The notes under the pieces were generated by a model. It searched no databases. It was not told where the DNA came from and saw only the letters and a list, made by a program, of their open reading frames with translations. Position numbers and translations under genes: made by a program. From Bacteroidales bacterium (GTDB lineage: Bacteria > Bacteroidota > Bacteroidia > Bacteroidales > UBA932): DNA of 64,000 nucleotides. This document shows positions 16,353 through 24,001 of this stretch, piece after piece. Location of the stretch: assembly GCA_017447815.1 (NCBI GenBank), contig JAFSMS010000019.1:104521-168520 (forward strand), written 5' to 3'. The stretch's first letter is position 1; the number at the start of each line of letters is the position of its first letter.

Positions 16353-16993
16353 ACTGGAAAGAAATCATCAAGGCCGATTTTCCTTTATCGGCCCTACAGG
16401 AGGCGCGTCTGGAGGCGCTGGATGCCCTGTACCGGGAGTGGAATGCAAAAATCAATGTCATTTCCCGGAAAGATATCGACGCCCTCTATGAGCACCATGT
16501 GCTTCATTCGCTGGCCATTGCCCGATATCTTCTCACCACGCCGGGGCTGGAGGAGCGCTTTGCCGGCGCCTCGGTGCTGGACCTCGGGACCGGCGGCGGA
16601 TTTCCCGGCATTCCGCTGGCCATCCTTTATCCGTCGGCCCGCTTTGTCCTGTGCGATTCCGTCGGCAAGAAAACCATTGTGGCTCAAGCGGTTGCATCGG
16701 CCCTGAACCTGGAAAACGTGAAGGTGGTGAATGCCCGGGCCGAATCGCTTCCCGAGGTGTTTGACTTTGTGGTTTCGCGGGCCGTGGCATCCCTTCCGGA
16801 CTTCCTCCCCTGGGTAAAAGGAAAGTACACCCAGGGAATCCTCTACCTGAAAGGAGGCGATGTGAACGAGGAGATCGCCCTGGTGATGGCGCGGCACAGA
16901 CTCCCACGCGGGTCGGTTCATACCTGGCCTGTATCGGCCTGGCTGCAGGATCCCTGGTACGAAGGGAAACTGGTTATCCACATCGAAAAATAA
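16349..16993 (+). CDS. rsmG: 16S rRNA (guanine527-N7)-methyltransferase
   Basis: The 214-residue protein matches RsmG: NVISRKDIDALYEHHVLHSL in the N-terminal part, the SAM-binding loop VLDLGTGGGFPGIPLA, then VLCDSVGKKTIV and the catalytic-region motif VVSRAVASLPDF. It methylates G527 of 16S rRNA, using S-adenosylmethionine, in the cytoplasm. The ATG overlaps the sigma-factor stop codon, so translational coupling is likely. Length is normal for the family. Confidence 0.95.
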   Translation: MNWKEIIKADFPLSALQEARLEALDALYREWNAKINVISRKDIDALYEHHVLHSLAIARYLLTTPGLEERFAGASVLDLGTGGGFPGIPLAILYPSARFVLCDSVGKKTIVAQAVASALNLENVKVVNARAESLPEVFDFVVSRAVASLPDFLPWVKGKYTQGILYLKGGDVNEEIALVMARHRLPRGSVHTWPVSAWLQDPWYEGKLVIHIEK

Positions 16994-16994
16994 T

Positions 16995-17025
16995 TTTGTT
17001 TTTTCCTGCGGAATTACTACCTTTG
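16995..17025 (+). promoter_or_regulatory. Promoter of rpmH
   Basis: A -33 TTTG (16995-16998), a 19-base spacer and a -7 box TACCTTTG (17018-17025) give a near-ideal Bacteroidota promoter. It leaves a leader of about 30 bases before the ATG at 17061. Confidence 0.85.
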
Positions 17026-17060
17026 CAGTCCTTACGCGAAAAGTATAAAATAGAGATATC

Positions 17061-17213
17061 ATGAAAAGAACATTCCAACCTTCCCGCCGCAAGCGTGTGA
17101 ACAAGCATGGTTTCCGCGCTCGGATGGCCAGCGCCAACGGCCGTCGCGTCCTTAGCGCCCGTCGCCGTCACGCCCGTAAAAAACTCTCCGTCTCCGACGA
17201 AGACCGCTGGTAG
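17061..17213 (+). CDS. rpmH: 50S ribosomal protein L34
   Basis: This 50-codon gene encodes [20 protein letters not shown], continuing [20 protein letters not shown], and then an acidic end, SVSDEDRW. The KRTFQPS start and the Arg/Lys-rich middle are diagnostic for L34, a structural component of the large ribosomal subunit. It is monocistronic, with its own promoter upstream and an intrinsic terminator immediately downstream. Confidence 0.97.
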   Translation: MKRTFQPSRRKRVNKHGFRARMASANGRRVLSARRRHARKKLSVSDEDRW

Positions 17214-17220
17214 AAAATGA

Positions 17221-17247
17221 GCAACCCCCTGTCGGGTTGCTTTTTTT
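17221..17247 (+). terminator. Intrinsic terminator after rpmH
   Basis: The stem GCAACCC (17221-17227) pairs with GGGTTGC (17234-17240) around a 6-base loop, followed by seven T. Confidence 0.92.
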
Positions 17248-17309
17248 GTCCCTTTCCCCTGTATCTCTCGCCTCTTTCCGGTGGCAAATAATCACCTGTC
17301 CATCAATCA

Positions 17310-17390
17310 CTTACGTACAATCCTCTGCGCTTTTTGCGCAGAGGATTGTACGTAAGACGCTGATTATTAAAGCGTTACCAGCCACCCGGG
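17310..17390 (+). repeat. REP-like element, left copy
   Basis: A perfect 21-bp stem (17310-17330 with 17336-17356) encloses the loop TTTTT. The inner 12 bp of the stem, AATCCTCTGCGC, are shared with the right copy. Three bases later comes the tail CTGATTA, 12 variable bases, and CAGCCACCCGGG. Confidence 0.85.
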
Positions 17391-17427
17391 ATTGGGGGAT
17401 TTACGTATCTTGTACAAAAAACAAGAC

Positions 17428-17982
17428 ATGATGACAGATCCGGGGGTGCTGGCGGTTTACTATCTTTCCCGAAAAGGCTTCGAAGAGCCTTTCCATGCCT
17501 ATGGAATCCGTTGGGAAGAACGGGAAACCGAAGAACTGATTTCTTTTGTAAAGGCGGCGGCAAGAGAAATGAGACGGCGGGGGATCAGCCTTGCAGCGCC
17601 CTCGCAAAATGTGAGAATCACGCAAACATTCAGGGTGTTTATCGGCAATAAAGAACTGAAAATCCGCCCGATGGCCAAATCGGTCCTGATTCTGTTCCTC
17701 CGGCATCCCGAGGGGATAGCATTAAAATGCATCGCAGATCATGAGAAGGAACTGAACTGGATATACAGGAGGGTGAGCCGAAGTTCAAGCCCGGAGGAAA
17801 TCGCCTCCAGGGTAAGCAGAATCCTGGACCTTTTCAACAACGACCTGAATGTCAACATCGCCCGTGTCAACCATGCCCTGGCCACATTGGTAGATGACAC
17901 CGACCTGTATCGGATAACGGGCGATGCCGGGAAGCCCAAACGAATCCCCCTGGACAGGAAATGGGTGATTTGGGAAGCCTGA
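17428..17982 (+). CDS. Unknown RAYT-linked protein with a possible winged-helix C-terminal half
   Basis: I do not recognise this 184-residue protein. The N-terminal half is mixed and charged (LAVYYLSRKGFEEPFHAYGI; ELISFVKAAAREMRRRGISL). The C-terminal half (IRPMAKSVLILFLRHPEGIA; ASRVSRILDLFNNDLNVNIA; DTDLYRITGDAGKPKRIPLD) has helices and a final beta-type segment reminiscent of winged-helix response-regulator output domains. It has no signal peptide or membrane segment. The start at 17428 or 17431 is preferred over the longer frame from 17392, because the latter begins in the conserved tail flank of the left REP element. It sits between the REP hairpin and the RAYT gene, so a role in controlling or assisting the transposase is a reasonable guess only. 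Confidence 0.65.
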   Translation: MMTDPGVLAVYYLSRKGFEEPFHAYGIRWEERETEELISFVKAAAREMRRRGISLAAPSQNVRITQTFRVFIGNKELKIRPMAKSVLILFLRHPEGIALKCIADHEKELNWIYRRVSRSSSPEEIASRVSRILDLFNNDLNVNIARVNHALATLVDDTDLYRITGDAGKPKRIPLDRKWVIWEA

Positions 17983-17993
17983 AATGGCGGACA

Positions 17994-18045
17994 ATCGTAA
18001 AAAACAGTTCAAAAACACCTGAAACAACGCTATGTTTTTTACGAT
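17994..18045. repeat. 13-bp perfect inverted repeat between the unknown gene and the RAYT gene
   Basis: ATCGTAAAAAACA (17994-18006) pairs exactly with TGTTTTTTACGAT (18033-18045) across 26 bases. It may terminate the upstream gene or regulate the RAYT gene. The same 13-mer also occurs singly at 6603-6615. Confidence 0.75.
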
Positions 18046-18114
18046 GCTTGGATTCCTGAAAACTCCTGGATATCTTGCGGAAGCGCATCTCACTGGCGGG
18101 ATGCCTGAAAGGTC

Positions 18115-19035
18115 ATGAGAGCAAGAAAAGTTTATCCGGGAGAGATTCACCATGTATGCCAAAAGACAATCGGCGGCGCTGTCATCTTTTACACCCTCCA
18201 CGATTATCTGGTTTTCTTCACGATATACTGCACCGTTGCCCGGCGCTACGGCATTCCGGTTCTCGCCCTTTGTCCCATGGCCGATCATATCCATAATACC
18301 ATCATGGTCCCTGACAAAACCACCCTTTCCAGGTTTGTACAGCAATACACGCATCTGTTTGCCAGGGAATGGAATGGCTCCCGAGGAAGAAGAGGTCCGC
18401 TTTTCAAAGCCCGCTTCATGAGTTCGGCTAAGCGTGGCAACAAACAGGTCAGGACAACCCTCAATTACAATTACAACAATCCGGTCGAAAGAAAAATGGT
18501 CGGGAAAGCCGAAGAGTACCGCTGGAATTTCCTGCGCTATGCCCGCGAGAATCATCCCTATTCGGCTCCCATCGACCTGTCCGGCAAATCGGCCCGCTTC
18601 CGGGGAATCATCCAAGAAATCAAGAGAATCCTCATGGGAAACGGTTATTTGCATTACGCCCAACTCCTGAGATGGGAACGGCAGGTCACCGCCTTTGAAT
18701 TCCAGCAAATCGTCGATTTTGCCATATCCCTTTGGAATCAAATTGACTATGATGAAGTTATCAGTTACTATGGAAACTATGACGCCTTTCTGAGGTCGCT
18801 GCACGACAACACCGGGAGCGACTATGAAATAAAAGAAGACCATGACCTGTATTCGGACGCCGTGTACAGGGCGTGTTCCAAGGTTTTGCTCAAACAGAGG
18901 CTCGTCATGGACCTCTACGACATCCCCTCCCTGGCCGATGACAGGAAAAAAGAAGCGGAGGCGATTCTCCGGCAACAGACATCGGCCCATCCCAGCCAAA
19001 TCAGAAAGTTCCTCCACCTCACGGGTGACAAGTAA
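18115..19035 (+). CDS. REP-associated tyrosine transposase (RAYT, IS200-like Y1 family)
   Basis: The 306-residue protein carries the Y1/HUH nuclease signature: PMADHIHNTIMVPD with the His-x-His pair at residues 58 and 60, and TTLNYNYNNPVER with the candidate nucleophile Tyr at 118 (family pattern Tyr-x-x-x-Asn-Pro). RAYTs cleave and join single-stranded DNA at REP hairpins and are thought to disseminate those elements. A second Tyr at 120 is nearby. The long C-terminal region (about 130-306) is helical and typical of Bacteroidota members. The gene lies between two REP-like hairpins. It is intact, with no frameshift or missing catalytic residue. Confidence 0.88.
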   Translation: MRARKVYPGEIHHVCQKTIGGAVIFYTLHDYLVFFTIYCTVARRYGIPVLALCPMADHIHNTIMVPDKTTLSRFVQQYTHLFAREWNGSRGRRGPLFKARFMSSAKRGNKQVRTTLNYNYNNPVERKMVGKAEEYRWNFLRYARENHPYSAPIDLSGKSARFRGIIQEIKRILMGNGYLHYAQLLRWERQVTAFEFQQIVDFAISLWNQIDYDEVISYYGNYDAFLRSLHDNTGSDYEIKEDHDLYSDAVYRACSKVLLKQRLVMDLYDIPSLADDRKKEAEAILRQQTSAHPSQIRKFLHLTGDK

Positions 19036-19055
19036 GTCATTGAAGCTCAGCATAT

Positions 19056-19134
19056 TATGCTTAATCCTCTGCGCATTTTGCGCAGAGGATTAAGCATAAA
19101 TAACTGATTACCAACGAGATAACAGCCACCCGGG
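19056..19134 (+). repeat. REP-like element, right copy
   Basis: A perfect 19-bp stem (19056-19074 with 19080-19098) encloses the loop ATTTT. The core AATCCTCTGCGC is shared with the left copy, while the outer stem differs yet remains fully paired. The tail is CTGATTA, 12 variable bases, CAGCCACCCGGG. It may also act as a terminator between the convergent RAYT and symporter genes. Confidence 0.85.
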
Positions 19135-19150
19135 GCCACTTCCACGGGGG

Positions 19151-20494
19151 TTATTTCTTGATGGGATAGAGGCGGAGGAGAAGGAGGATCAGGAGGGCGA
19201 TGGCAGCCGGGAAGAGGGAGAACAGGGCCCAGACCATGTGCTGTACGCTGCCCAGGTTGGTGATGGTGACCACCGTCTCGCCCGTCACGGGATCCTGGCT
19301 GGAGAGAAGGCCGGCAGCGCCGAGGAGCAGGGCCACGAGGGCGCCCGATATGGCCGACCCGAACTTCTGGGCCATCGTTCCGGAGGAGAAGATGAGGCCC
19401 GTGGAAGAGGTACCGTTCTTTTCGGTGGCATAGTCGGCCACATCGGCATACATGGACCACAGCAGCGGGGAATAAATGCCGATGCCGACGGACGTGATAA
19501 TCACGTTGGCAATCATCACCCAGATCCAGGCGGGATCCATGGGGATGAAGAAGAAGGCGATGGACGAGACGGCGCAGATGACGGCAGCCCAGGCAAAAGC
19601 CTTATGCTTGGAACCCACCCACTTGGTAAAGCGGGGCGTAAGTCCGCCGACAATCATGCACACCGCCTCTCCGAACATCATAAACACGGTGTAGTTGATG
19701 ATGAGGCCGGAAACCGTCACGTCGCCATGCATGCAATACTCGAACAGATAGGCCGCCACGGCATAGCGGAAACCGTTGAAAAAGTTGGTGCAAATGCCGA
19801 TGAGCGTGAGGTAAATCCACGGCTTGTTGTGAATGAGGTCGGCAAAAGGCTTCAGGGAGAATTTCTCGGCCCGGACCGGCTCCAGCCTCTCTTTGGTAAG
19901 GAGGCCGCAGGCCAGGGTGCCCAAGGCGGCCAGGGCGCCCAGCACCACGCCCAACACGGCATACTGGTGCGCCGGCGTCCCGCCCACCATCTTCTGCAGA
20001 TACGGGAAGGAGAAGAGGGTGACGAAACCCATCGCATAGGCGCCGACCATGCGGAACGAGGAGAACTCGTTGCGTTCATTGCTGTCTTCGGTCATGACGC
20101 CCAGAAGCGAGCCGTAAGGCACGTTCACCGCCGTATATACCACCATCATCAGCAGGTACAGGGCATAGGCATAAATCCGGCGGCCCGCAGGCCCCAGATC
20201 GGGCGTATAAAGCAGCAGGGCGAAGACCACGCCCAGCAGGATGGCGCCGAAAATCAGCCAGGGCCGATAGGTGCCCCAGCGGCTCTTGGTCCGGTCGGCG
20301 ATGGCGCCCATCAGCGGGTCCGTAACCACGTCGAACAGGCGTGCCAGCAGCATCAGCGCTCCGGCATCGGCCACCGTAAGGCCGAAAATGTTGGTGAAGA
20401 AGAAGGGAAAAGCGATGGACATCACCTTCCATGTGATACCGCCGGCAGCGGCATCACCCAGGCCATATCCGATTTTCTCTGATAGTTTTGCCAT
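19151..20494 (-). CDS. GPH-family sugar:cation symporter (MFS)
   Basis: The 447-residue inner-membrane protein has about 12 hydrophobic segments. It has the glycoside-pentoside-hexuronide symporter landmarks GYGLGDAAAGGITW at the start, LARLFDVVTDPLMGAIADRTKSRWG between helices 2 and 3, and SMYADVADYATEKNGTSSTG in the second half. It is the last gene of the polysaccharide operon, 29 bases after the 2-epimerase gene. In beta-mannan loci this type of symporter brings mannobiose from the periplasm to the cytoplasm, where the epimerase and GH130 phosphorylase act; that substrate is inferred from context. The transcript runs into the right REP hairpin. Confidence 0.9.
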   Translation of the reverse strand: MAKLSEKIGYGLGDAAAGGITWKVMSIAFPFFFTNIFGLTVADAGALMLLARLFDVVTDPLMGAIADRTKSRWGTYRPWLIFGAILLGVVFALLLYTPDLGPAGRRIYAYALYLLMMVVYTAVNVPYGSLLGVMTEDSNERNEFSSFRMVGAYAMGFVTLFSFPYLQKMVGGTPAHQYAVLGVVLGALAALGTLACGLLTKERLEPVRAEKFSLKPFADLIHNKPWIYLTLIGICTNFFNGFRYAVAAYLFEYCMHGDVTVSGLIINYTVFMMFGEAVCMIVGGLTPRFTKWVGSKHKAFAWAAVICAVSSIAFFFIPMDPAWIWVMIANVIITSVGIGIYSPLLWSMYADVADYATEKNGTSSTGLIFSSGTMAQKFGSAISGALVALLLGAAGLLSSQDPVTGETVVTITNLGSVQHMVWALFSLFPAAIALLILLLLRLYPIKK

Positions 20495-20523
20495 GGATAT
20501 CGGTTTTTAGTGCGGTAACAAAT

Positions 20524-21705
20524 TTAAGAAAAAATATTCAAAACCTGCAGACACATGCGCGTATTGTGGTAAGGGCACTTCCAGAAACCGGCCTTGGGTT
20601 GGGTAAGGTCCAGCGAACCGTCCGACAGAACGGCCCACCACCACTCTCCGTCTTTTCCGTCCACAAGGAACTCCTTGATGTACTTCCAGGCCGCGAGGGC
20701 GCGGTCGGCCGCCGCCCCGTCGCCGTGGTATTTCCACAGCCAGAGGTTTCCGACCACCGTCTCGGCCTGCACCCACCATTGGCGGGAATCGTCGAAGCGG
20801 CCGTCCGGAAGTTTCTCGTACCGCAGCGATCCGTCGGGCAGAAGACCTTCGTTCCCGGCCTTTCCCATGGCCAGGGCCCAAGGACGCACGCGGTTCACGA
20901 CGTCCAGGTCCTTCAGTGCAAAGGCACACTCCAGGGCCAGCCAGGAAGTCTCGATGTCATGTCCGTAGGAAAGGCCGCCCGGAAGGACGCTCCAGTCACG
21001 CCGGAAATAGAGTTGCAGATGGCCGTCCGGAGCCATCACCCGGGTGCCGATTATCTCCAACAGGCGCACGACCGCCTCCTTCAGCCCTTCGTCCGGCCAC
21101 ACCTGGTACAGGTTGGCATAGGCTTCCAGGATATGGAGATGGGAATTCATGGTTTTGTCGGCATTGATATCATGGGCACTGAGCGACATGTCTTCCAGCG
21201 GGGAGAAATCCCGGGCGAGGGCCTCGATATAGCCTCCGTTCTCCCGGTCGGCGAAATAGGTTTCCACCACCTGGTAGAGGTTGACGGCATTCTTGAGGGC
21301 CTCATCATCCCGGGTCACCTTATAGAGTTCCGACAGGCCGTAGATGGCAAAGCCCTGGGCATAGAGTTGCTTTTTGGCATCGAGCCGCTCCCCTTCCGGG
21401 GTCACGCTCCAATAGACGCCGCCGTATTTATGGTCGCAGAAATGCTCCAGGAACCAGTCGCGCGCATGCACGGCCGCCACCAGGTACTGCGTATCCTTCA
21501 GAGCGGCATAGGCGGCCGAGAACGACCAGATGAGCCGGGCATTGAGGATGACGCCCCGCGGGGCATCGTAAAGAATCTTCCCCTCTGCCGACACTTCTCC
21601 GTAAAAACCGCCTCTGGGGTCCTTGAGACGGAGCCAATAGGGCAAAATACAGGAAGTCAGGTTTTCCCTGACCTCCTGCATAAAGATATCCGTTCTTGTT
21701 TCCAT
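20524..21705 (-). CDS. AGE-family 2-epimerase (cellobiose/mannobiose 2-epimerase)
   Basis: The 393-residue cytoplasmic protein has the (alpha/alpha)6-barrel features of the N-acylglucosamine/cellobiose 2-epimerase family: GGFYGEVSAEG, ARLIWSFSAAY, YAQGFAIYGLSELYKVT, SAHDINADKTMNSHLHILEA, and RQWWVQAETVVGNLW with conserved His and Trp residues. It probably converts beta-1,4-mannobiose to mannosyl-glucose at the reducing end (EC 5.1.3.11). The start at 21705 (METRTDIF) is one base past the GH3 stop codon; the longer ORF would overlap that gene. With GH130 and the symporter it completes the known mannobiose route. N-acetylglucosamine 2-epimerase activity is less likely in this setting. Confidence 0.88.
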   Translation of the reverse strand: METRTDIFMQEVRENLTSCILPYWLRLKDPRGGFYGEVSAEGKILYDAPRGVILNARLIWSFSAAYAALKDTQYLVAAVHARDWFLEHFCDHKYGGVYWSVTPEGERLDAKKQLYAQGFAIYGLSELYKVTRDDEALKNAVNLYQVVETYFADRENGGYIEALARDFSPLEDMSLSAHDINADKTMNSHLHILEAYANLYQVWPDEGLKEAVVRLLEIIGTRVMAPDGHLQLYFRRDWSVLPGGLSYGHDIETSWLALECAFALKDLDVVNRVRPWALAMGKAGNEGLLPDGSLRYEKLPDGRFDDSRQWWVQAETVVGNLWLWKYHGDGAAADRALAAWKYIKEFLVDGKDGEWWWAVLSDGSLDLTQPKAGFWKCPYHNTRMCLQVLNIFS

Positions 21706-21706
21706 A

Positions 21707-24001
21707 CTAGATATTCGGGGTCTCCCAAACTTTGGTTTCCGTGCAGCGGACCATGGCGGCCTGACCGCCACAGGACAGGCGGAAATCGCCCTCCTCCAAA
21801 CGCCAGCGGCCGTCGGCCCCTACAAAGGCCAGGTCGGAGGCGGGAAGTTCGAAACAGACCGTCTTGGTCTCGCCGGGTTCCAGGGAAATCTTCTCGAAAC
21901 CGCGGAGACGCTTCACGTCAGGGATCAGGGAGGCAACCAGGTCGGAACTGTACAGCAGCACGGCTTCCTTGCCGGCACGGCTGCCGACATTGCTTACATC
22001 GACCGAGACCTTCAGAACATCACCGGCCTTGAATTCACCGGCCTCCACCTTCAGATTGGCGTAGGCGAATTCGGTATAACTGAGGCCGAAGCCGAAAGGC
22101 CACTGCACATCCATGACGGCGTCGTAATTATAGGAGCCCGCCATGGTCTCGCGGTGTTCGGAGACCTTGTAGTCGTAGGTATGGAGCGCGTTGATGTGCT
22201 TGGAATACGTGAACGGGAGTTTTCCCGAGAAGTTCTCGTCGCCGCTCAGCAGGGCGGCCAGGGCATCGGCCCCGAAATTGGACGGAAGCATCACGTCCAC
22301 CACGGCGGCGGCCAGCGGCTCGATGTCTCCGATGAGGCGCGGGCGGCCTTCGTTGAGGATGAGCACGACGGGCTTTCCGGTGGCGGCCAGTTTCTTCACC
22401 AGTTCTTTCTGCTTGGCCGACAGGTTCAGGTCGTCCATATTGCCGGGGGTCTCGCAATAGGTGTTCTCACCGATGCAGGCCACGATGACATCGGCCCCGC
22501 GGGCAGCGGTGACGGCGGCGGCGATGCCGGAGGCATCCTCGGCCTGCCAGTCTTCACCCGCATACTTGACGCCGGGAGCGTAAGTCACCTTGGGGAAACG
22601 ACGCTGCAAGGCCTCGAGAATGGTATTATACTGGGGGACATAGTCGTCGGCACTTCCCTGCCAGGTATAACTCCAACCGCCGTTCAGGGTACGGAGGCTG
22701 TTGGCATTGGGGCCGGTTACCAGGATGCTGGCGTTTTCCTTCAGCGGCAGGATGCCGTTGTTTTTCAGGAGCACTTCGCTCTCGAGGGCGGCGGCATAGG
22801 ATTCCCGTGCAAATTTCTCGCTGGCGAACTCCGGATAGGCATAGTCCCAGTTGGGCTTGTCAAACAGGCCGAGCCTCACCTTCAGGCGCAGGACGCGGCG
22901 GACGGCGTCATTGAGACGGGATTCAGGGATACGGCCACTCTTGACAAGGTCGATGATGACATTGCAGCACTCCGGATCGTAGGGGTCCATGATCATGTCG
23001 ATGCCCGCATTGATGCCCATCGCCACCGCCTCATGCTTGTCGGCGGCCACGTGGTCGCGATTGAAGAGATTGTCGATGTCGGCCCAGTCGGTCACCAGCA
23101 GGCCGTCCCAGCCCAGTTGTTCCTTCACCCAGCCGCTCAGCAGCAGGGCGTTGCAGTGCGTCGGGATGCCGTTGATGGAGGCCGAGTTCACCATGGCGGT
23201 GAGGGCGCCGGCACGGAAGCAGGCCAGGAACGGGGCGAAGAACTTTTCGCGGAGGTCGTTCTCGGCGATGATGGCCGGGGTACGGTCCTTACCGCTTACC
23301 GGAACGCCATATCCCATGAAGTGCTTGATGGATACGGCAGCGTGCTCCAGGTCGATCCGATTGGGGTTCTCTCCCTGGATGGCGACGGTCTCCTCGCGGG
23401 CCATCTGGGCCTGCAGATAAGGATCTTCGCCGTAACTTTCCCAGATACGCGGCCAGCGGGGATCGCGGCCGAGGTCCATCACCGGTGAAAAGACCCAGGG
23501 AACCTGGGCGGCACGGGTCTCATAAGCCATGGCCCGGCCCATCAGGCGCGGATACTCCCTGTTGAATGTGGCTGCCAGATTGATTTCCTGGGGATACAGG
23601 GAACCATCCGAGAGATAGGAGGCGCCATGGATCATATCCAGCCCATAAATGCAGGGAATGCCGATTTTCTCCATGGACTTTTCCTGGATCTGGCGGACCA
23701 TCGCGGCCGTCACCTCCCGGGAATGGCAGTGGTCGTTCATCACATTGAGGATGGATCCCACCTTATACTGGCCGATGATCCGGTCCAGTTTGGCGGGATC
23801 GATAGCCTCGCGCGTATCGTCTTCCAGAACAGAGATGTTCAACTGGACCAGCTGGCCGGCCTTCTCCTCCAGGGTCATACCCTTCAGGACCTTCTCTACC
23901 TTGGCTTCCACCTCGCTGTCGGCGGGGATAGCCTGGGGACCCTTCGGTGCACAGGCAGCACCAAGAATAGCAGCACTTAACATAATCAACGTTTTTTTCA
24001 T
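21707..24001 (-). CDS. GH3 beta-glucosidase lipoprotein (BglX-like)
   Basis: The 764-residue enzyme has a lipoprotein signal (ILGAAC) and the full three-domain GH3 form: a TIM-like domain with KAGQLVQLN, SIKHFMGYG and the nucleophile region LLVTDWADI (Asp about 305); an alpha/beta sandwich (VLLKNNGILPLKENASILVT; DVIVACIGENTYCETPGNMD); and a C-terminal fibronectin-like domain (WPFGFGLSYTEFAYANL). It likely releases beta-glucose from oligosaccharides in the periplasm, for example from glucomannan or xyloglucan fragments. It overlaps the GH2 gene by 4 bases and is followed one base later by the epimerase gene. Length and motifs are complete. Confidence 0.93.
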   Translation of the reverse strand: MKKTLIMLSAAILGAACAPKGPQAIPADSEVEAKVEKVLKGMTLEEKAGQLVQLNISVLEDDTREAIDPAKLDRIIGQYKVGSILNVMNDHCHSREVTAAMVRQIQEKSMEKIGIPCIYGLDMIHGASYLSDGSLYPQEINLAATFNREYPRLMGRAMAYETRAAQVPWVFSPVMDLGRDPRWPRIWESYGEDPYLQAQMAREETVAIQGENPNRIDLEHAAVSIKHFMGYGVPVSGKDRTPAIIAENDLREKFFAPFLACFRAGALTAMVNSASINGIPTHCNALLLSGWVKEQLGWDGLLVTDWADIDNLFNRDHVAADKHEAVAMGINAGIDMIMDPYDPECCNVIIDLVKSGRIPESRLNDAVRRVLRLKVRLGLFDKPNWDYAYPEFASEKFARESYAAALESEVLLKNNGILPLKENASILVTGPNANSLRTLNGGWSYTWQGSADDYVPQYNTILEALQRRFPKVTYAPGVKYAGEDWQAEDASGIAAAVTAARGADVIVACIGENTYCETPGNMDDLNLSAKQKELVKKLAATGKPVVLILNEGRPRLIGDIEPLAAAVVDVMLPSNFGADALAALLSGDENFSGKLPFTYSKHINALHTYDYKVSEHRETMAGSYNYDAVMDVQWPFGFGLSYTEFAYANLKVEAGEFKAGDVLKVSVDVSNVGSRAGKEAVLLYSSDLVASLIPDVKRLRGFEKISLEPGETKTVCFELPASDLAFVGADGRWRLEEGDFRLSCGGQAAMVRCTETKVWETPNI

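Larger units (their letters stand above)
17310..19134 (+). mobile_element. REP-flanked RAYT cassette
   Basis: Two related hairpin elements in the same orientation bracket an unknown 184-codon gene, a 13-bp inverted repeat and a REP-associated tyrosine transposase gene. The unit looks self-contained, between the rpmH terminator and the end of the polysaccharide locus. Such arrangements are known as REPtrons. No target-site duplication could be identified. Confidence 0.65.

Noticed and set aside
17310-17356. Hairpin as a simple terminator
   Set aside because: rpmH already has a terminator at 17221-17247, and the hairpin plus conserved tail recurs beyond the RAYT gene, fitting a REP element.
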